This document shows, in pieces, positions 30,711 to 38,521 of a stretch of 38,816 bases of DNA (the stretch's first letter is position 1; each line of letters begins with the position of its first letter). The notes below the pieces were generated by a model. That model saw nothing but the letters and a program-made list of their open reading frames with translations. It was not told the DNA's origin and ran no database searches. Position numbers and translations under genes: made by a program. This stretch comes from Actinomadura montaniterrae (GTDB lineage Bacteria; Actinomycetota; Actinomycetes; Streptosporangiales; Streptosporangiaceae): the NCBI RefSeq assembly GCF_008923365.1, contig NZ_WBMR01000081.1, positions 1 through 38,816 on the forward strand. Direction: 5' to 3'.

Positions 30711-31848
30711 CGCCCTGCACGCGTGGGCCTGGCGCCCGGACGGCCCGGCGCCCGCCATGGCGGACGGCCCGCTGTCCGGGTTCGTGCTGGGCGTCAAGGA
30801 CGTGATCGACGTCGCGGGCATGCCCACCCGGTGCGGATCGCCGCTCACCGCCCCCGATCCGGCCGCGGCGGACGCGCCGGCCGTCGCGCGGCTGCGCGCC
30901 GCCGGGGCCGTGATCGCGGGCAAGACGCGGTGTACCGAGTGGGCGCTGAACGACCCCGCGCCGACGATCAGCCCCTTCGACGCGGACCGCACGCCGGGCG
31001 GGTCGAGCGCGGGTTCGGCGGTCGCCGTCGCGACCGGCGGCTGCACCGCCACGCTGGACACCCAGACCGCCGGCGACGTGGTGCGGCCCGCCGCCTACAA
31101 CGGCGTCGTCGGCCTGAAGCCGACGGCCGGGTGGGCGACGACCGCGGGCGGCCGGGCGGTGGCGCCGAGCATCGACACGCTCGGCGTCCTCGCCCGGCAC
31201 GTCCGGGACGCCGCCGCGGTGGCGGCCGCGATCGCCGACGGCCCCGCCCTCTTCGCGCCTCCGGGGCGGGCGGCGGCGCCCCGGATCGGCGTGCTGCGCG
31301 ACCCGTTCACCGACCGGGTCGGGGACGCCGTCCGCGCGTGCCTCGCCCGAGCGGTCCGCGCGTTCTCCGCCGCGGGCGCCGACGTGCACGACGTCTCGAC
31401 CGGCGTCGACCTCGCCGCCGTGCACGCCGCGCACCGCGTCATCACGTTCGCCGAATGCGCGTCCCTGCATCGCCGCCGCTACCGCGACCACGCCGAACGC
31501 TACGGTCCGCGCGCCCGGGAACTGATCGAGCGGGGGCTGGGCACGCCCGCGCGCGACCTCCAGGAGGCCGGCGCCGTCCGCCGGGACGCCGCCGAACGGC
31601 TCGGCTCCCTGCTGGAGGGCCTCGACGCGCTGCTCGTCCCGGCGGTGCCCGAACCCGCGCCGCCGCGCGCGACGACGGGCGACTCCCGCCTCCAGATCCC
31701 GTGGACCCTGTGCGGCCTGCCCTCGCTCGCGCTTCCCGCCGGCACGGCCGGGCCCCTCCCCCTCGGCGTCCAGCTCGTCGCGGCCCGGAACGCCGAACCG
31801 GAGCTGATCGCGGCGGCCGCCTGGTGCGAGCGGGTCCTCGGGAGCTGA
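30706..31848 (+). CDS. Amidase-signature-family protein lacking the nucleophilic Ser
   Basis: This 380-residue AS-family protein is the last gene of the operon. The catalytic Lys is in GVKDVIDVAG (Lys31), and the cis-Ser lies in TPGGSSAGSAVAVATGG (Ser100/101). The nucleophile segment, normally T-x-T-x-G-S-V-I-R-P-A, reads TQTAGDVVRPAAYNGVVGLKPT: Asp124 replaces the Ser (codon GAC). This should abolish ordinary amide hydrolysis. The protein may be a binding or scaffold component or use other chemistry; amide synthesis or release is also imaginable. The rest of the fold, including the VVGLKPT strand, is well kept, which argues against simple decay. The length is short for the family (usual 450-500). 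Confidence 0.8.
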   Translation: MDALHAWAWRPDGPAPAMADGPLSGFVLGVKDVIDVAGMPTRCGSPLTAPDPAAADAPAVARLRAAGAVIAGKTRCTEWALNDPAPTISPFDADRTPGGSSAGSAVAVATGGCTATLDTQTAGDVVRPAAYNGVVGLKPTAGWATTAGGRAVAPSIDTLGVLARHVRDAAAVAAAIADGPALFAPPGRAAAPRIGVLRDPFTDRVGDAVRACLARAVRAFSAAGADVHDVSTGVDLAAVHAAHRVITFAECASLHRRRYRDHAERYGPRARELIERGLGTPARDLQEAGAVRRDAAERLGSLLEGLDALLVPAVPEPAPPRATTGDSRLQIPWTLCGLPSLALPAGTAGPLPLGVQLVAARNAEPELIAAAAWCERVLGS

Positions 31849-31902
31849 CGCGGCGCGGGGCGCGAAGGCTCCGGGAGGCGTCCTCACGACCGGCGCCGCT
31901 CC

Positions 31903-31931
31903 TTGACGAGCGGCAGGCGGCAGGCGAGGAT
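31903..31931 (+). promoter_or_regulatory. Promoter of the GNAT gene
   Basis: TTGACG (31903-31908) and GAGGAT (31926-31931) are spaced 17 bp, 26 bp before the ATG at 31957. This fits a housekeeping-type promoter and indicates a transcription unit independent of the cluster operon. A CGGCAGG heptamer is tandemly repeated in the spacer. Confidence 0.45.
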
Positions 31932-31956
31932 CGGCGCGTCCCGAGGAGGCCGCGCC

Positions 31957-32589
31957 ATGACGTCCCAGTCCCAGCCGTCCCCGCTCGTCCGCGCGGCGGG
32001 CGGCGCCGACGCCGACGCGCTCGCCGCGGTGCTCGGGCGCGCGTTCGACGACGACCCCGTCTGGCGCTGGATCCTGCCCGACGACGCGTCCCGCGTCCGC
32101 CGGCTGACCGGCGTGTTCGGCATCCTGCTGCGGCAGGTGCACCTGCGGCACGGCGGCACCGAGGCGGCCGGCCGCGGACCGGACGTGGAGGCCGCCGCGC
32201 TGTGGGACCCGCCCGGGCTCTGGCGCGTCCCGCTGCGCGCCCAGGCGGCGCAGGCCGTGCCGCTGCTGCGCGCGCTCGGCCGCCGGGTGCCGGCGGCGCT
32301 GCGCGCGCTCGGCGAGATCGAGAAGCACCATCCTCCGGAGCCGCACTGGTACCTGGCGGTGCTCGGCACCGACCCGCCCGCGCAGGGCAACGGGCTCGGC
32401 GGGGCGCTGCTGCGCTCCCGGCTGGACCGCTGCGACGCCGAGGGCGTCCCGGCCTACCTGGAGAGCTCCAAGGAGCGCAACGTCCCGTACTACGAGAGGT
32501 TCGGGTTCCGGGTGACGCGGGAGCTCGCCCTGCCGGGGCGCGGCTGCCCGCCGGTGTGGCTGATGTGGCGGGACCCGGACGGCGGCTGA
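31957..32589 (+). CDS. GNAT family N-acetyltransferase
   Basis: This 210-residue acetyltransferase reads VRAAGGADADALAAVLGRAFDDDPVWRWILPD at the N-terminus, then HWYLAVLGTDPPAQGNGLGGALL (acetyl-CoA-binding Q-G-N-G-L-G motif) and YLESSKERNVPYYERFGFRV. It belongs to the group of actinomycete GNATs with a long N-terminal helix and unknown small-molecule acceptors. GAGGAGG stands 9 nt upstream of the ATG. It is the first gene after the cluster and has its own promoter, so a role in the pathway is uncertain. Confidence 0.85.
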   Translation: MTSQSQPSPLVRAAGGADADALAAVLGRAFDDDPVWRWILPDDASRVRRLTGVFGILLRQVHLRHGGTEAAGRGPDVEAAALWDPPGLWRVPLRAQAAQAVPLLRALGRRVPAALRALGEIEKHHPPEPHWYLAVLGTDPPAQGNGLGGALLRSRLDRCDAEGVPAYLESSKERNVPYYERFGFRVTRELALPGRGCPPVWLMWRDPDGG

Positions 32590-32885
32590 CCGGCTCCCGA
32601 CACGCAGGTGCACCTCCGGTTAAGCCGCTGTCATGGCCGGAAGCGGCCACCTCCGGAAGGGCGGCCGGCGGGCGCGTGGCCGTCCGGTGACGGTCCGCCG
32701 CCGGGCCGCTTCCCTGATGCCCGTCACCTGCGCACGCGGGAGCCGGGGAACACCGCCAAACGCGGTTGACCCGATGCGGCCATCCCGGCGGCGGATTTCG
32801 GCCGGACCGGCGGGCACCGCCGCCGCACCGCGACCCGATCGGCCTACCGTCGAGGAGTAGCCACCCCACGATTGGTGAAGCGCCC
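32590..32885. other. Non-coding gap before the methyltransferase gene
   Basis: About 300 bp with no supported gene. A plus-strand open frame at 32633-32860 is Arg/Pro-rich, without an RBS or recognisable fold, and is not called. GC-rich inverted segments around 32638-32720 could fold; no clear terminator. A TACCGT box near 32847 may be the -10 for the following short ORF and methyltransferase. Confidence 0.4.
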
Positions 32886-32984
32886 ATGACGACGTCCCGC
32901 CCGCCGTCCCGCACCAGACCCCGCGCACGCCGTCGCACCGCACCCGGCCGGCCGGCGGCCGAGGCCAGGACGGCGCGGACATGA
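32886..32984 (+). CDS. Short Arg-rich ORF coupled to the methyltransferase gene
   Basis: Thirty-two residues, MTTSRPPSRTRPRARRRTAP and then GRPAAEARTART, precede the methyltransferase. GGTGAAG lies 7 nt before the ATG, and the stop overlaps the methyltransferase ATG as ATGA, the same coupling style as elsewhere here. The composition (Arg/Thr/Pro) gives no functional clue; it may be a leader peptide or a spurious ORF. Confidence 0.35.
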   Translation: MTTSRPPSRTRPRARRRTAPGRPAAEARTART

Positions 32985-33823
32985 GCGTTCCCGCCGTGGG
33001 CACCCGGGCCCTCGCCGCCGTGTCCGCGCCCAGGGCCGAGCCGTCCGGGGACGCCCCGCTCGCCCTGCACCGGCCCGCCTCGTCCCGCGTGCACGACCAC
33101 CTCCTCGGCGGGAAGGACAACTACGCCGCCGACCGCGACCTCGCCCGGCAGGTCCTGGACGTCCTGCCGCAGGCCGCGGACGCCGCGCGCGACGGCCGGG
33201 CGTTCCTCGCCCGCGCGGTCCGCGCCTGCGCCGAGCGCGGAGTGCGGCAGTTCCTCGACCTCGGCTGCGGCCTGCCCGCCGCCGACAACCTGCACCGGAT
33301 GGCCGCCCGGCACGTGGCCGGCACCCGCGTCGTCTACGTCGACGCCGACCCGCTCGTCATCGCGCACGCCCGCGCGCTGCTGGTCGAGGGCGGCAACATC
33401 GCCGCGCTCCGGGCCGACCTGCGCGACCCGGACGCGATCCTGGCCGCCCCGCAGGTGCGGCGGCTGATCGACCCGGCCGAGCCGGTGGCGCTGGTGTTCT
33501 CCTGCGTCCTGCACTTCCTGCCGGACCCGCGCGTCCCGATCGCCGCGCTGGGCGCCGCGGCCGCGCCGGGCAGCGCGCTCGTCGTCTCGCACGCCACCGC
33601 CGACCACGCGCCCGGGCCGGTCGCCGAGGCGGCCCGGCGGTACGCGGCGGCGGGCGCGGGCCCGCTGCTCCCCCGCGGCGCCGGCGAGATCGAGCGGCTG
33701 TTCGGGCCGTTCGCGCCGCTGTCCCCCGGCATCGTGCCGGCCGGGAGATGGCGTGCCGGGGACCCGTGCCCGGCGGACGGGGCGGCACCGGTCCTCTACG
33801 CGGGCGTCGGCATCCGCTCCTAG
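32981..33823 (+). CDS. SAM-dependent methyltransferase of PF04672 (DUF574) type
   Basis: This 280-residue protein reads RVHDHLLGGKDNYAADRDLA, the family signature near the N-terminus, then the SAM motif I QFLDLGCGLPAADNLH and the acidic VVYVDADPLVI. ALVFSCVLHFLPD follows and is also typical. The first 25 residues are disordered and Ala/Pro-rich. The family is abundant in streptomycetes and related genera and its substrate is mostly unknown. The ATG at 32981 overlaps the preceding short ORF; an internal start nearer the conserved motif is possible. Confidence 0.9.
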   Translation: MSVPAVGTRALAAVSAPRAEPSGDAPLALHRPASSRVHDHLLGGKDNYAADRDLARQVLDVLPQAADAARDGRAFLARAVRACAERGVRQFLDLGCGLPAADNLHRMAARHVAGTRVVYVDADPLVIAHARALLVEGGNIAALRADLRDPDAILAAPQVRRLIDPAEPVALVFSCVLHFLPDPRVPIAALGAAAAPGSALVVSHATADHAPGPVAEAARRYAAAGAGPLLPRGAGEIERLFGPFAPLSPGIVPAGRWRAGDPCPADGAAPVLYAGVGIRS

Positions 33824-33865
33824 CCCGGACCGGTGACCTTGCGTGCCGGTTCCCCGACACGCCGC

Positions 33866-33883
33866 GTTCAGGTGATGTTCAGG
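33866..33883 (+). promoter_or_regulatory. Direct repeat with 11-bp period upstream of the acyltransferase
   Basis: GTTCAGG occurs at 33866-33872 and 33877-33883. The 11-bp period and GTTCA core recall PhoP direct-repeat units, although the usual CC after GTTCA is GG here. Confidence 0.35.
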
Positions 33884-33914
33884 GGGTCTGTGGAGAACGT
33901 GGAGGCCGGGCCCC

Positions 33915-33920
33915 TAGGGT
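33915..33920 (+). promoter_or_regulatory. Leaderless -10 box of the acyltransferase gene
   Basis: TAGGGT ends 7 nt before the ATG at 33928 with no RBS between, again the leaderless geometry. It lies about 30 nt after the direct repeat at 33866-33883. Confidence 0.45.
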
Positions 33921-33927
33921 GGCCCGG

Positions 33928-35241
33928 ATGCCGACGAACACTCTCACCACGGAAACGAAGGCAAGCGGCGCGCCGGCGGTCCCGGCGGCCCGGATGGGCT
34001 GGCTCGACGCCCTGCGGGGCGTGGCCGCCTTGGTGGTGGTGTTCGAGCACTCGCTGGACGTGCTGCTCCCCGAGGTTCGCCGGAACGTGAGCCCGTGGTT
34101 CGACTTCGGGCGCTACGGGGTCTTCCTGTTCTTCCTGATCAGCGGCTATGTCGTGCCGTTCTCGCTGGTCCGGCGGGGCAGCGTCCGGACGTTCTGGATC
34201 GGCCGGGTCTTCCGGCTGTACCCGGCCTGGTTCGTGTCCGTCGGGCTCATGCTGGCGCTCGGCGTGAGCGGCGTGTCGTGGGGCCTGCCGGACGGGCTCG
34301 GCGACCGCCCGTGGATCTCCACGGTCGCGCACCTGACGATGCTGCAGGACCTGCTCGGCGTGCCCAACGTCGTCAACGTGTTCTGGACGCTGTCCTACGA
34401 GATGGTGTTCTACCTGCTGATCACCGCGATGTTCATCGCGGGCGTGAAGGGCGCCAGCGCGCGCGTGTCCCTCGGTTTCGGCGTGGCCGCGGCGATGCTC
34501 GGCGTCTCGCTGCCGTCGGGGCTGCTGGCCACCCGGTGGCCCGGCGCCACCCCGATGGTCGCCGCGTTCGCCCTCGCGGCGGGCATCGCGGCCATGGTCA
34601 GCGGACGTCCGGCCGTGCGCCGCGCGGGCGTCGCGATCGTGGCGGCGCTCGCGCTGACGCTGCTCGTGCTGGACAGCCGGATCGGCGGCGTCGAGAGCCT
34701 GTGCATCATCGCCACGATGTTCGCCGGGACGGCGGTGCGCGGCATCCAGGACGGGCGGCTGCGCGCGCGGCCCGCCGCGGCGATGGTCGCCCTCGTCCCG
34801 GTCCTGACGCTGCTGGCGGGGCTGCGCCCGCCCGCGACGTGGGCCGAGCACGGGTACCCGCAGTCGCTCGGCGTCGACTGGTCGATCGGCGTCGCCGCCG
34901 CCTGGCTGACCTTCCTCGGCGGCTTGGCGCTGCGGCACCGCCGCATGCCCCGGGCGCTGATGTGGCTCGGGCTCGTCAGCTACTCGGTGTACCTGCTGCA
35001 CCCGATGATCGTCCAGACGGTCTGGCGGGTCGCCGGGGAGCGCGACGCCATGCCGCTGTGGGTGCGGCTGGCCTGGGAGGGCGTGCTGCTGGCCGGCGTG
35101 CTCGTCGCCGCCGGGCTGGCGCACCGGTACGTCGAACGGCCCGCGCAGCGCCTCGGCCGCCGGCTGACCCGGCGCGCGGCCCGCGCACCGGAGCCCCCGG
35201 CGGAACCGCCCGCGCCGCTGCCCGCGCCCGCCGTCCCCTAG
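33928..35241 (+). CDS. Acyltransferase 3 family membrane protein
   Basis: This 437-residue integral membrane acyltransferase (AT3/OafA-like) has about ten helices. The opening MGWLDALRGVAALVVVFEHS carries the R-x10-H catalytic motif, and FLISGYVVPFSLVRRG then FWIGRVFRLYPAWFVSV follow as in the family. It should acetylate or acylate an extracytoplasmic sugar, lipid or glycan. The last 30 residues are Pro/Ala-rich (EPPAEPPAPLPAPAVP). It is a single gene with its own probable leaderless promoter. Start is set by that -10 box and the MPTNTL N-terminus. Confidence 0.88.
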   Translation: MPTNTLTTETKASGAPAVPAARMGWLDALRGVAALVVVFEHSLDVLLPEVRRNVSPWFDFGRYGVFLFFLISGYVVPFSLVRRGSVRTFWIGRVFRLYPAWFVSVGLMLALGVSGVSWGLPDGLGDRPWISTVAHLTMLQDLLGVPNVVNVFWTLSYEMVFYLLITAMFIAGVKGASARVSLGFGVAAAMLGVSLPSGLLATRWPGATPMVAAFALAAGIAAMVSGRPAVRRAGVAIVAALALTLLVLDSRIGGVESLCIIATMFAGTAVRGIQDGRLRARPAAAMVALVPVLTLLAGLRPPATWAEHGYPQSLGVDWSIGVAAAWLTFLGGLALRHRRMPRALMWLGLVSYSVYLLHPMIVQTVWRVAGERDAMPLWVRLAWEGVLLAGVLVAAGLAHRYVERPAQRLGRRLTRRAARAPEPPAEPPAPLPAPAVP

Positions 35242-35348
35242 CCGCCGGGGGGACGGCCGGGACCGCCGGGGCACGTGATACGCATTACAGGAGGATTCTG
35301 ACGAACCTCCCGCCCGGACACGCGCCTTCACCGCGCGTGCACCGGATG

Positions 35349-35377
35349 GTGACAGCGATCGCTTTCTTGCCTAGGGT
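35349..35377 (+). promoter_or_regulatory. Promoter of the PucR-type regulator
   Basis: GTGACA (35349-35354) and TAGGGT (35372-35377) with a 17-bp spacer form a good housekeeping-type promoter, 36 bp before the ATG at 35413, with GGAGGGAGG as RBS between. Confidence 0.6.
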
Positions 35378-35412
35378 GAGGCCGCCGGTTCACCCCGCCG
35401 GAGGGAGGTCCC

Positions 35413-36621
35413 ATGGTCAGTCCCCTGCCGGACGGACACCGGACGGCGCCCGGGTCCATGCCCGCCGAGCTGCCCGACCTGCTGCGCCAGCACCTGCAGG
35501 CGGCGGTCGAGGAGATGGAGCGGGAGATCCGCGACCAGGTGCCCGAGTACGCGGGCGACGGCGGCGGCGCGTACGCCCTGCGGGTCGAGCGGACGGTCAG
35601 CGAGACGGTCGCGTTCTTCGTCGACTCGGTCGACCACCCCGACGCCGACGCGCGGCACCTGACCGAGCTGTACATGCGCCTCGGCGAGCAGGAGGCCCGG
35701 CAGGGGCGCGGGCTGGAGGCGCTGCAGAACGCCATGCGGGTGAGCAGCCAGATCGCCTGCCGCCGCTTCATCAAGGACGCCTACCGGCTCGGCTGGTCGC
35801 GCGAGACGCTGGGGCGGCTGACCGACTCGCTGTTCATGCTGGTGGCGCGGGTCGCGGACGCGGCGGCGCAGGGGTACGCCCGCGAGCAGGGGCAGCTCGC
35901 GACCGAGCGGGAGCAGCGCCGCGAGCGGCTGCGGGACGCGCTCGTCGCCGAGCCGTCGCCCGGGCACGAGGCGATCACGGAGCTGGCGGTCGCGGCGCGC
36001 TGGGACCCGCCGCGCAGCGTCGGGCTGGTCGCGCTGCCCGCCGGCGCGCCCGCGGGCGCCCGGATCCTGCCGCCGGCGGTGCTGGCCGCGTGGGACGCGC
36101 CCGTCCCGTACCTGGTCGTCCCGGACCCCGAAGGGCCCGGGCAGGACCGGCTGTGGCCGGCGCTGCGCCGGATCGGCACCGCGGCGATCGGGCCGACGGT
36201 GCCGCTCACGCAGGGCGCGGTGTCGCTGCGGTGGGCGCGGCAAGCGCTGACGCTGATCGAGCGGGGCCTGCTGCCCTCCGGCGCGCCGGTCCGGTGCGCC
36301 GACCACATCGCCTCGCTGGCCACGCTGGCGGCGGAGGAGCTGGTCGGCGCGACCGCCGGGGCCGTCCTCGGCCCGCTGCTGGACCTGGCGCCGGCGCGCC
36401 GGCAGCCGCTCGCCGAGACGCTGCTGACCTACCTGCAGTCCGGCGACAACGCGGTGGTCGCGGCGGAGCGGCTGCACATCCACGAGCAGACCGTCCGGTA
36501 CCGGCTGCGGCGCATCACGGAGCTGACCGGCGGCCGGTTCTCCGACCTCGACGGCCGGCTCGACCTGATGCTGATGCTGAGCTGGCTGGTGCGGTCGGGG
36601 CGAGCGGAGGAGTCCGCCTGA
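35413..36621 (+). CDS. PucR/CdaR-type transcriptional regulator
   Basis: This 402-residue regulator has a helical N-terminal domain (about 15-165) of the type found in streptomycete PucR-like regulators, a poorly conserved central part, and a C-terminal PucR HTH (about 330-400). The HTH reads ETLLTYLQSGDNAVVAAERL then IHEQTVRYRLRRITELTG. No transmembrane segment. Targets are unknown; no purine genes are near. GGAGGG lies 9 nt upstream of the ATG. It is convergent with the esterase gene, the two stops being 22 bp apart. Confidence 0.85.
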   Translation: MVSPLPDGHRTAPGSMPAELPDLLRQHLQAAVEEMEREIRDQVPEYAGDGGGAYALRVERTVSETVAFFVDSVDHPDADARHLTELYMRLGEQEARQGRGLEALQNAMRVSSQIACRRFIKDAYRLGWSRETLGRLTDSLFMLVARVADAAAQGYAREQGQLATEREQRRERLRDALVAEPSPGHEAITELAVAARWDPPRSVGLVALPAGAPAGARILPPAVLAAWDAPVPYLVVPDPEGPGQDRLWPALRRIGTAAIGPTVPLTQGAVSLRWARQALTLIERGLLPSGAPVRCADHIASLATLAAEELVGATAGAVLGPLLDLAPARRQPLAETLLTYLQSGDNAVVAAERLHIHEQTVRYRLRRITELTGGRFSDLDGRLDLMLMLSWLVRSGRAEESA

Positions 36622-36643
36622 CCCTCCCCGCTCGGCCGCCGGG

Positions 36644-37543
36644 CTAGGACGCGGCGAGGTGATGGCCGAGGAACGCGAGCTGCGCGGGGAGGCGGGGACG
36701 CCAGAAGCCGCCGTCGTGGCATCCGCCGCCCATGGAGCCCTCCGGGTGGATCCGCCCGCGCAGCCTGCGGGCCATCGGCGCGAACGGGTCGCTCGTGCCG
36801 CAGTCGACGCGGATCGGGACGCCCTTCAGCGCGTCCAGGGCGGCGAAGACGTCGTTGCGGGCGAAGTCGGCCGCGCCGTCGAAGGACCGCGCGTTGGTGC
36901 GGCGCGCGTCCGCGTAGGAGGCGAACAGGGCGGGCGACGAGGCGACGGCGGCTGCCATGCGCCGCGCGCCCAGCCGCCGCGCCAGCACGAGCGCGCCGTA
37001 GCCGCCCATCGACCAGCCGATGGCCGCGATCCGGCCGGTGCGGGCTCCCTCGGCGCGCAGCCGCGGCAGCAGCTCGTCGATGATCATGCCGATGGGGTCG
37101 TCGCCGTCCGCCCTGGCGTGCCAGTACGTGTCGGGCCCGCCGTCGACGGCCGCGATCGCGAACGGGGCGACGCCGCCGCGCGCGACGGCGTCCGGGAGGT
37201 AGTGGTCCAGCGCGAGCGACCGCACGGCGGACGCGCCGTCGCCGCCGCTGCCGTGCAGGGCCACCGCGATCGGGAGGCCCCGCAGTGACGCGTTCGCCGC
37301 GGGCAGGACGACGGTCGCGGTGACGTCCGTGCGGCGGCGCGCCGACCGCCACGCCAGCCGCCGGACGGTCGTGGACGCGGCGGGCGGCGCGGGCACGTCC
37401 CCGCACCGGCCGAGCGCCCGGTCGAGGCGGACCCGGCCCGGCAGGACGTCGTTCTCGACGAGGGCGTAGCCCGTCCCGCCCGCCGCCGCGAAGGCGCCGA
37501 GCCCGCCGAGGCCGCCGATGAGCAGCGCGCGCCTGGAGATCAC
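36644..37543 (-). CDS. Tat-exported alpha/beta-hydrolase (esterase)
   Basis: This 299-residue hydrolase has an N-terminal twin-Arg signal, MISRRALLIGGLGGLGAFAA, probably cleaved or membrane-anchoring, with no lipobox. The catalytic core has AVALHGSGGDG (oxyanion strand), the nucleophile elbow GWSMGGYG and SSPALFASYADARR, with His probably in GGCHDGGFWRP. It resembles antigen 85/esterase D-like proteins. GTG start at 37543 follows GGAAGGA by 8 nt. Substrate unknown. Its stop faces the PucR stop across 22 bp. Confidence 0.8.
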   Translation of the reverse strand: MISRRALLIGGLGGLGAFAAAGGTGYALVENDVLPGRVRLDRALGRCGDVPAPPAASTTVRRLAWRSARRRTDVTATVVLPAANASLRGLPIAVALHGSGGDGASAVRSLALDHYLPDAVARGGVAPFAIAAVDGGPDTYWHARADGDDPIGMIIDELLPRLRAEGARTGRIAAIGWSMGGYGALVLARRLGARRMAAAVASSPALFASYADARRTNARSFDGAADFARNDVFAALDALKGVPIRVDCGTSDPFAPMARRLRGRIHPEGSMGGGCHDGGFWRPRLPAQLAFLGHHLAAS

Positions 37544-37639
37544 TGAGGGGTCCTTCCGGTGGGGGTCACCCGGTTGGATCTCCGGAGGGCCGCAAAAGGT
37601 TCCGCGGAAGCCGCGCCGGGCGGTACGGGCCGGGCCCGT

Positions 37640-38521
37640 TCAGGTCGCGGCGGGCTCGTCGGCGCGGCCGGGCGCGGACTGGGAGTGCGACAGGACGGTG
37701 ACCCCGGCGGTGAGCAGGACGGCGCTCAGCGCGACCGCCGCGAACGCCGACAGCGAATGCGGCGGCTCGGTGTGGAAGGCGAAGACGGCCAGCACGTAGG
37801 ACGCGACGGGGTTGGTCATCGTCATCGCGGTCATCGCGGCGGGCAGCGACCCGGCGGCGAACGCCTTCTGCTCCAGCACCAGCCCGAGCAGCGTGGACCC
37901 GGCGAGCGCGTACCCGGGCCAGTCGAGCGCCGTCGCGGCGACGCCGCGCTCGACCAGGTCGGCGGTGGTGAGCTTGATGAGGACGGCGGTCGCCGCGAAC
38001 ATCAGGCCGGAGCAGATGCCGAGCAGCACCGCCCGGACCGTCCCTCGGCGGATGTTGGCGGCGCGCGACAGCGCCAGCACGAACGGGACGGCGACCAGGC
38101 CGGCGAGGATCAGCCGCGGCCGGGACGGCTCGCCCTGCGAGGGGATCGCGCCGGGCACGGTGAACAGCACCGCGAGGCCGGCGGTGACGGCGATCCCGCC
38201 GACGAGGTCGCCGCGGGCCGGGCGGCGGCCGAGCACGGCGGCGCCGAGCAGGATCGTGAAGACCAGCTGGGTGACCAGCAGCGGCTGGACGAGCGCGGTG
38301 GAGCCGAAATGCAGGGCGGCGGCCTGGCTCATGAACCCGGCCAGGTTGGAGCCCCAGCCGGCCAGCCAGACGGGGTCGCGCAGCAGCGCGCCGATCAGCC
38401 GCGCGGCGGGGACGCGGCCCTTGCCCTCCCCCACGGCGCGGCGCGCCGCCCGGTACTGCAGCGCGGCGGCCGCCGCGAACAGCAGCGCCGCCAGCACGCT
38501 GAACGCGGCGGACCACGCCAT
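37640..38521 (-). CDS. DMT-superfamily permease (NIPA/EamA-like)
   Basis: This 293-residue membrane protein starts MAWSAAFSVLAALLFAAAAA and has about nine or ten hydrophobic helices. Its AVGEGKGRVPAARL segment and WLAGWGSNLAGFMSQAAALH helix are typical of the actinomycete DMT permeases related to NIPA Mg2+ transporters. The cargo is unknown. The ATG at 38521 overlaps the WS/DGAT stop by one base (TGATG), so the two may be co-translated; a TTG one codon earlier is an alternative. Confidence 0.8.
   Translation of the reverse strand: MAWSAAFSVLAALLFAAAAALQYRAARRAVGEGKGRVPAARLIGALLRDPVWLAGWGSNLAGFMSQAAALHFGSTALVQPLLVTQLVFTILLGAAVLGRRPARGDLVGGIAVTAGLAVLFTVPGAIPSQGEPSRPRLILAGLVAVPFVLALSRAANIRRGTVRAVLLGICSGLMFAATAVLIKLTTADLVERGVAATALDWPGYALAGSTLLGLVLEQKAFAAGSLPAAMTAMTMTNPVASYVLAVFAFHTEPPHSLSAFAAVALSAVLLTAGVTVLSHSQSAPGRADEPAAT

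Noticed and set aside
18170..31848. A butirosin-like aminoglycoside cluster
   Set aside because: No 2-deoxystreptamine, glycosyltransferase or sugar aminotransferase genes are present; only the side-chain type of enzymes is shared.
30706..31848. A decaying amidase pseudogene
   Set aside because: The reading frame is intact and core motifs are well kept apart from the single Ser-to-Asp change, so a specific functional shift is as likely as decay.
32633..32860. A plus-strand 75-codon frame in the gap before the methyltransferase
   Set aside because: Arg/Pro-rich, no ribosome-binding site, no recognisable motif and codon use unlike neighbours.
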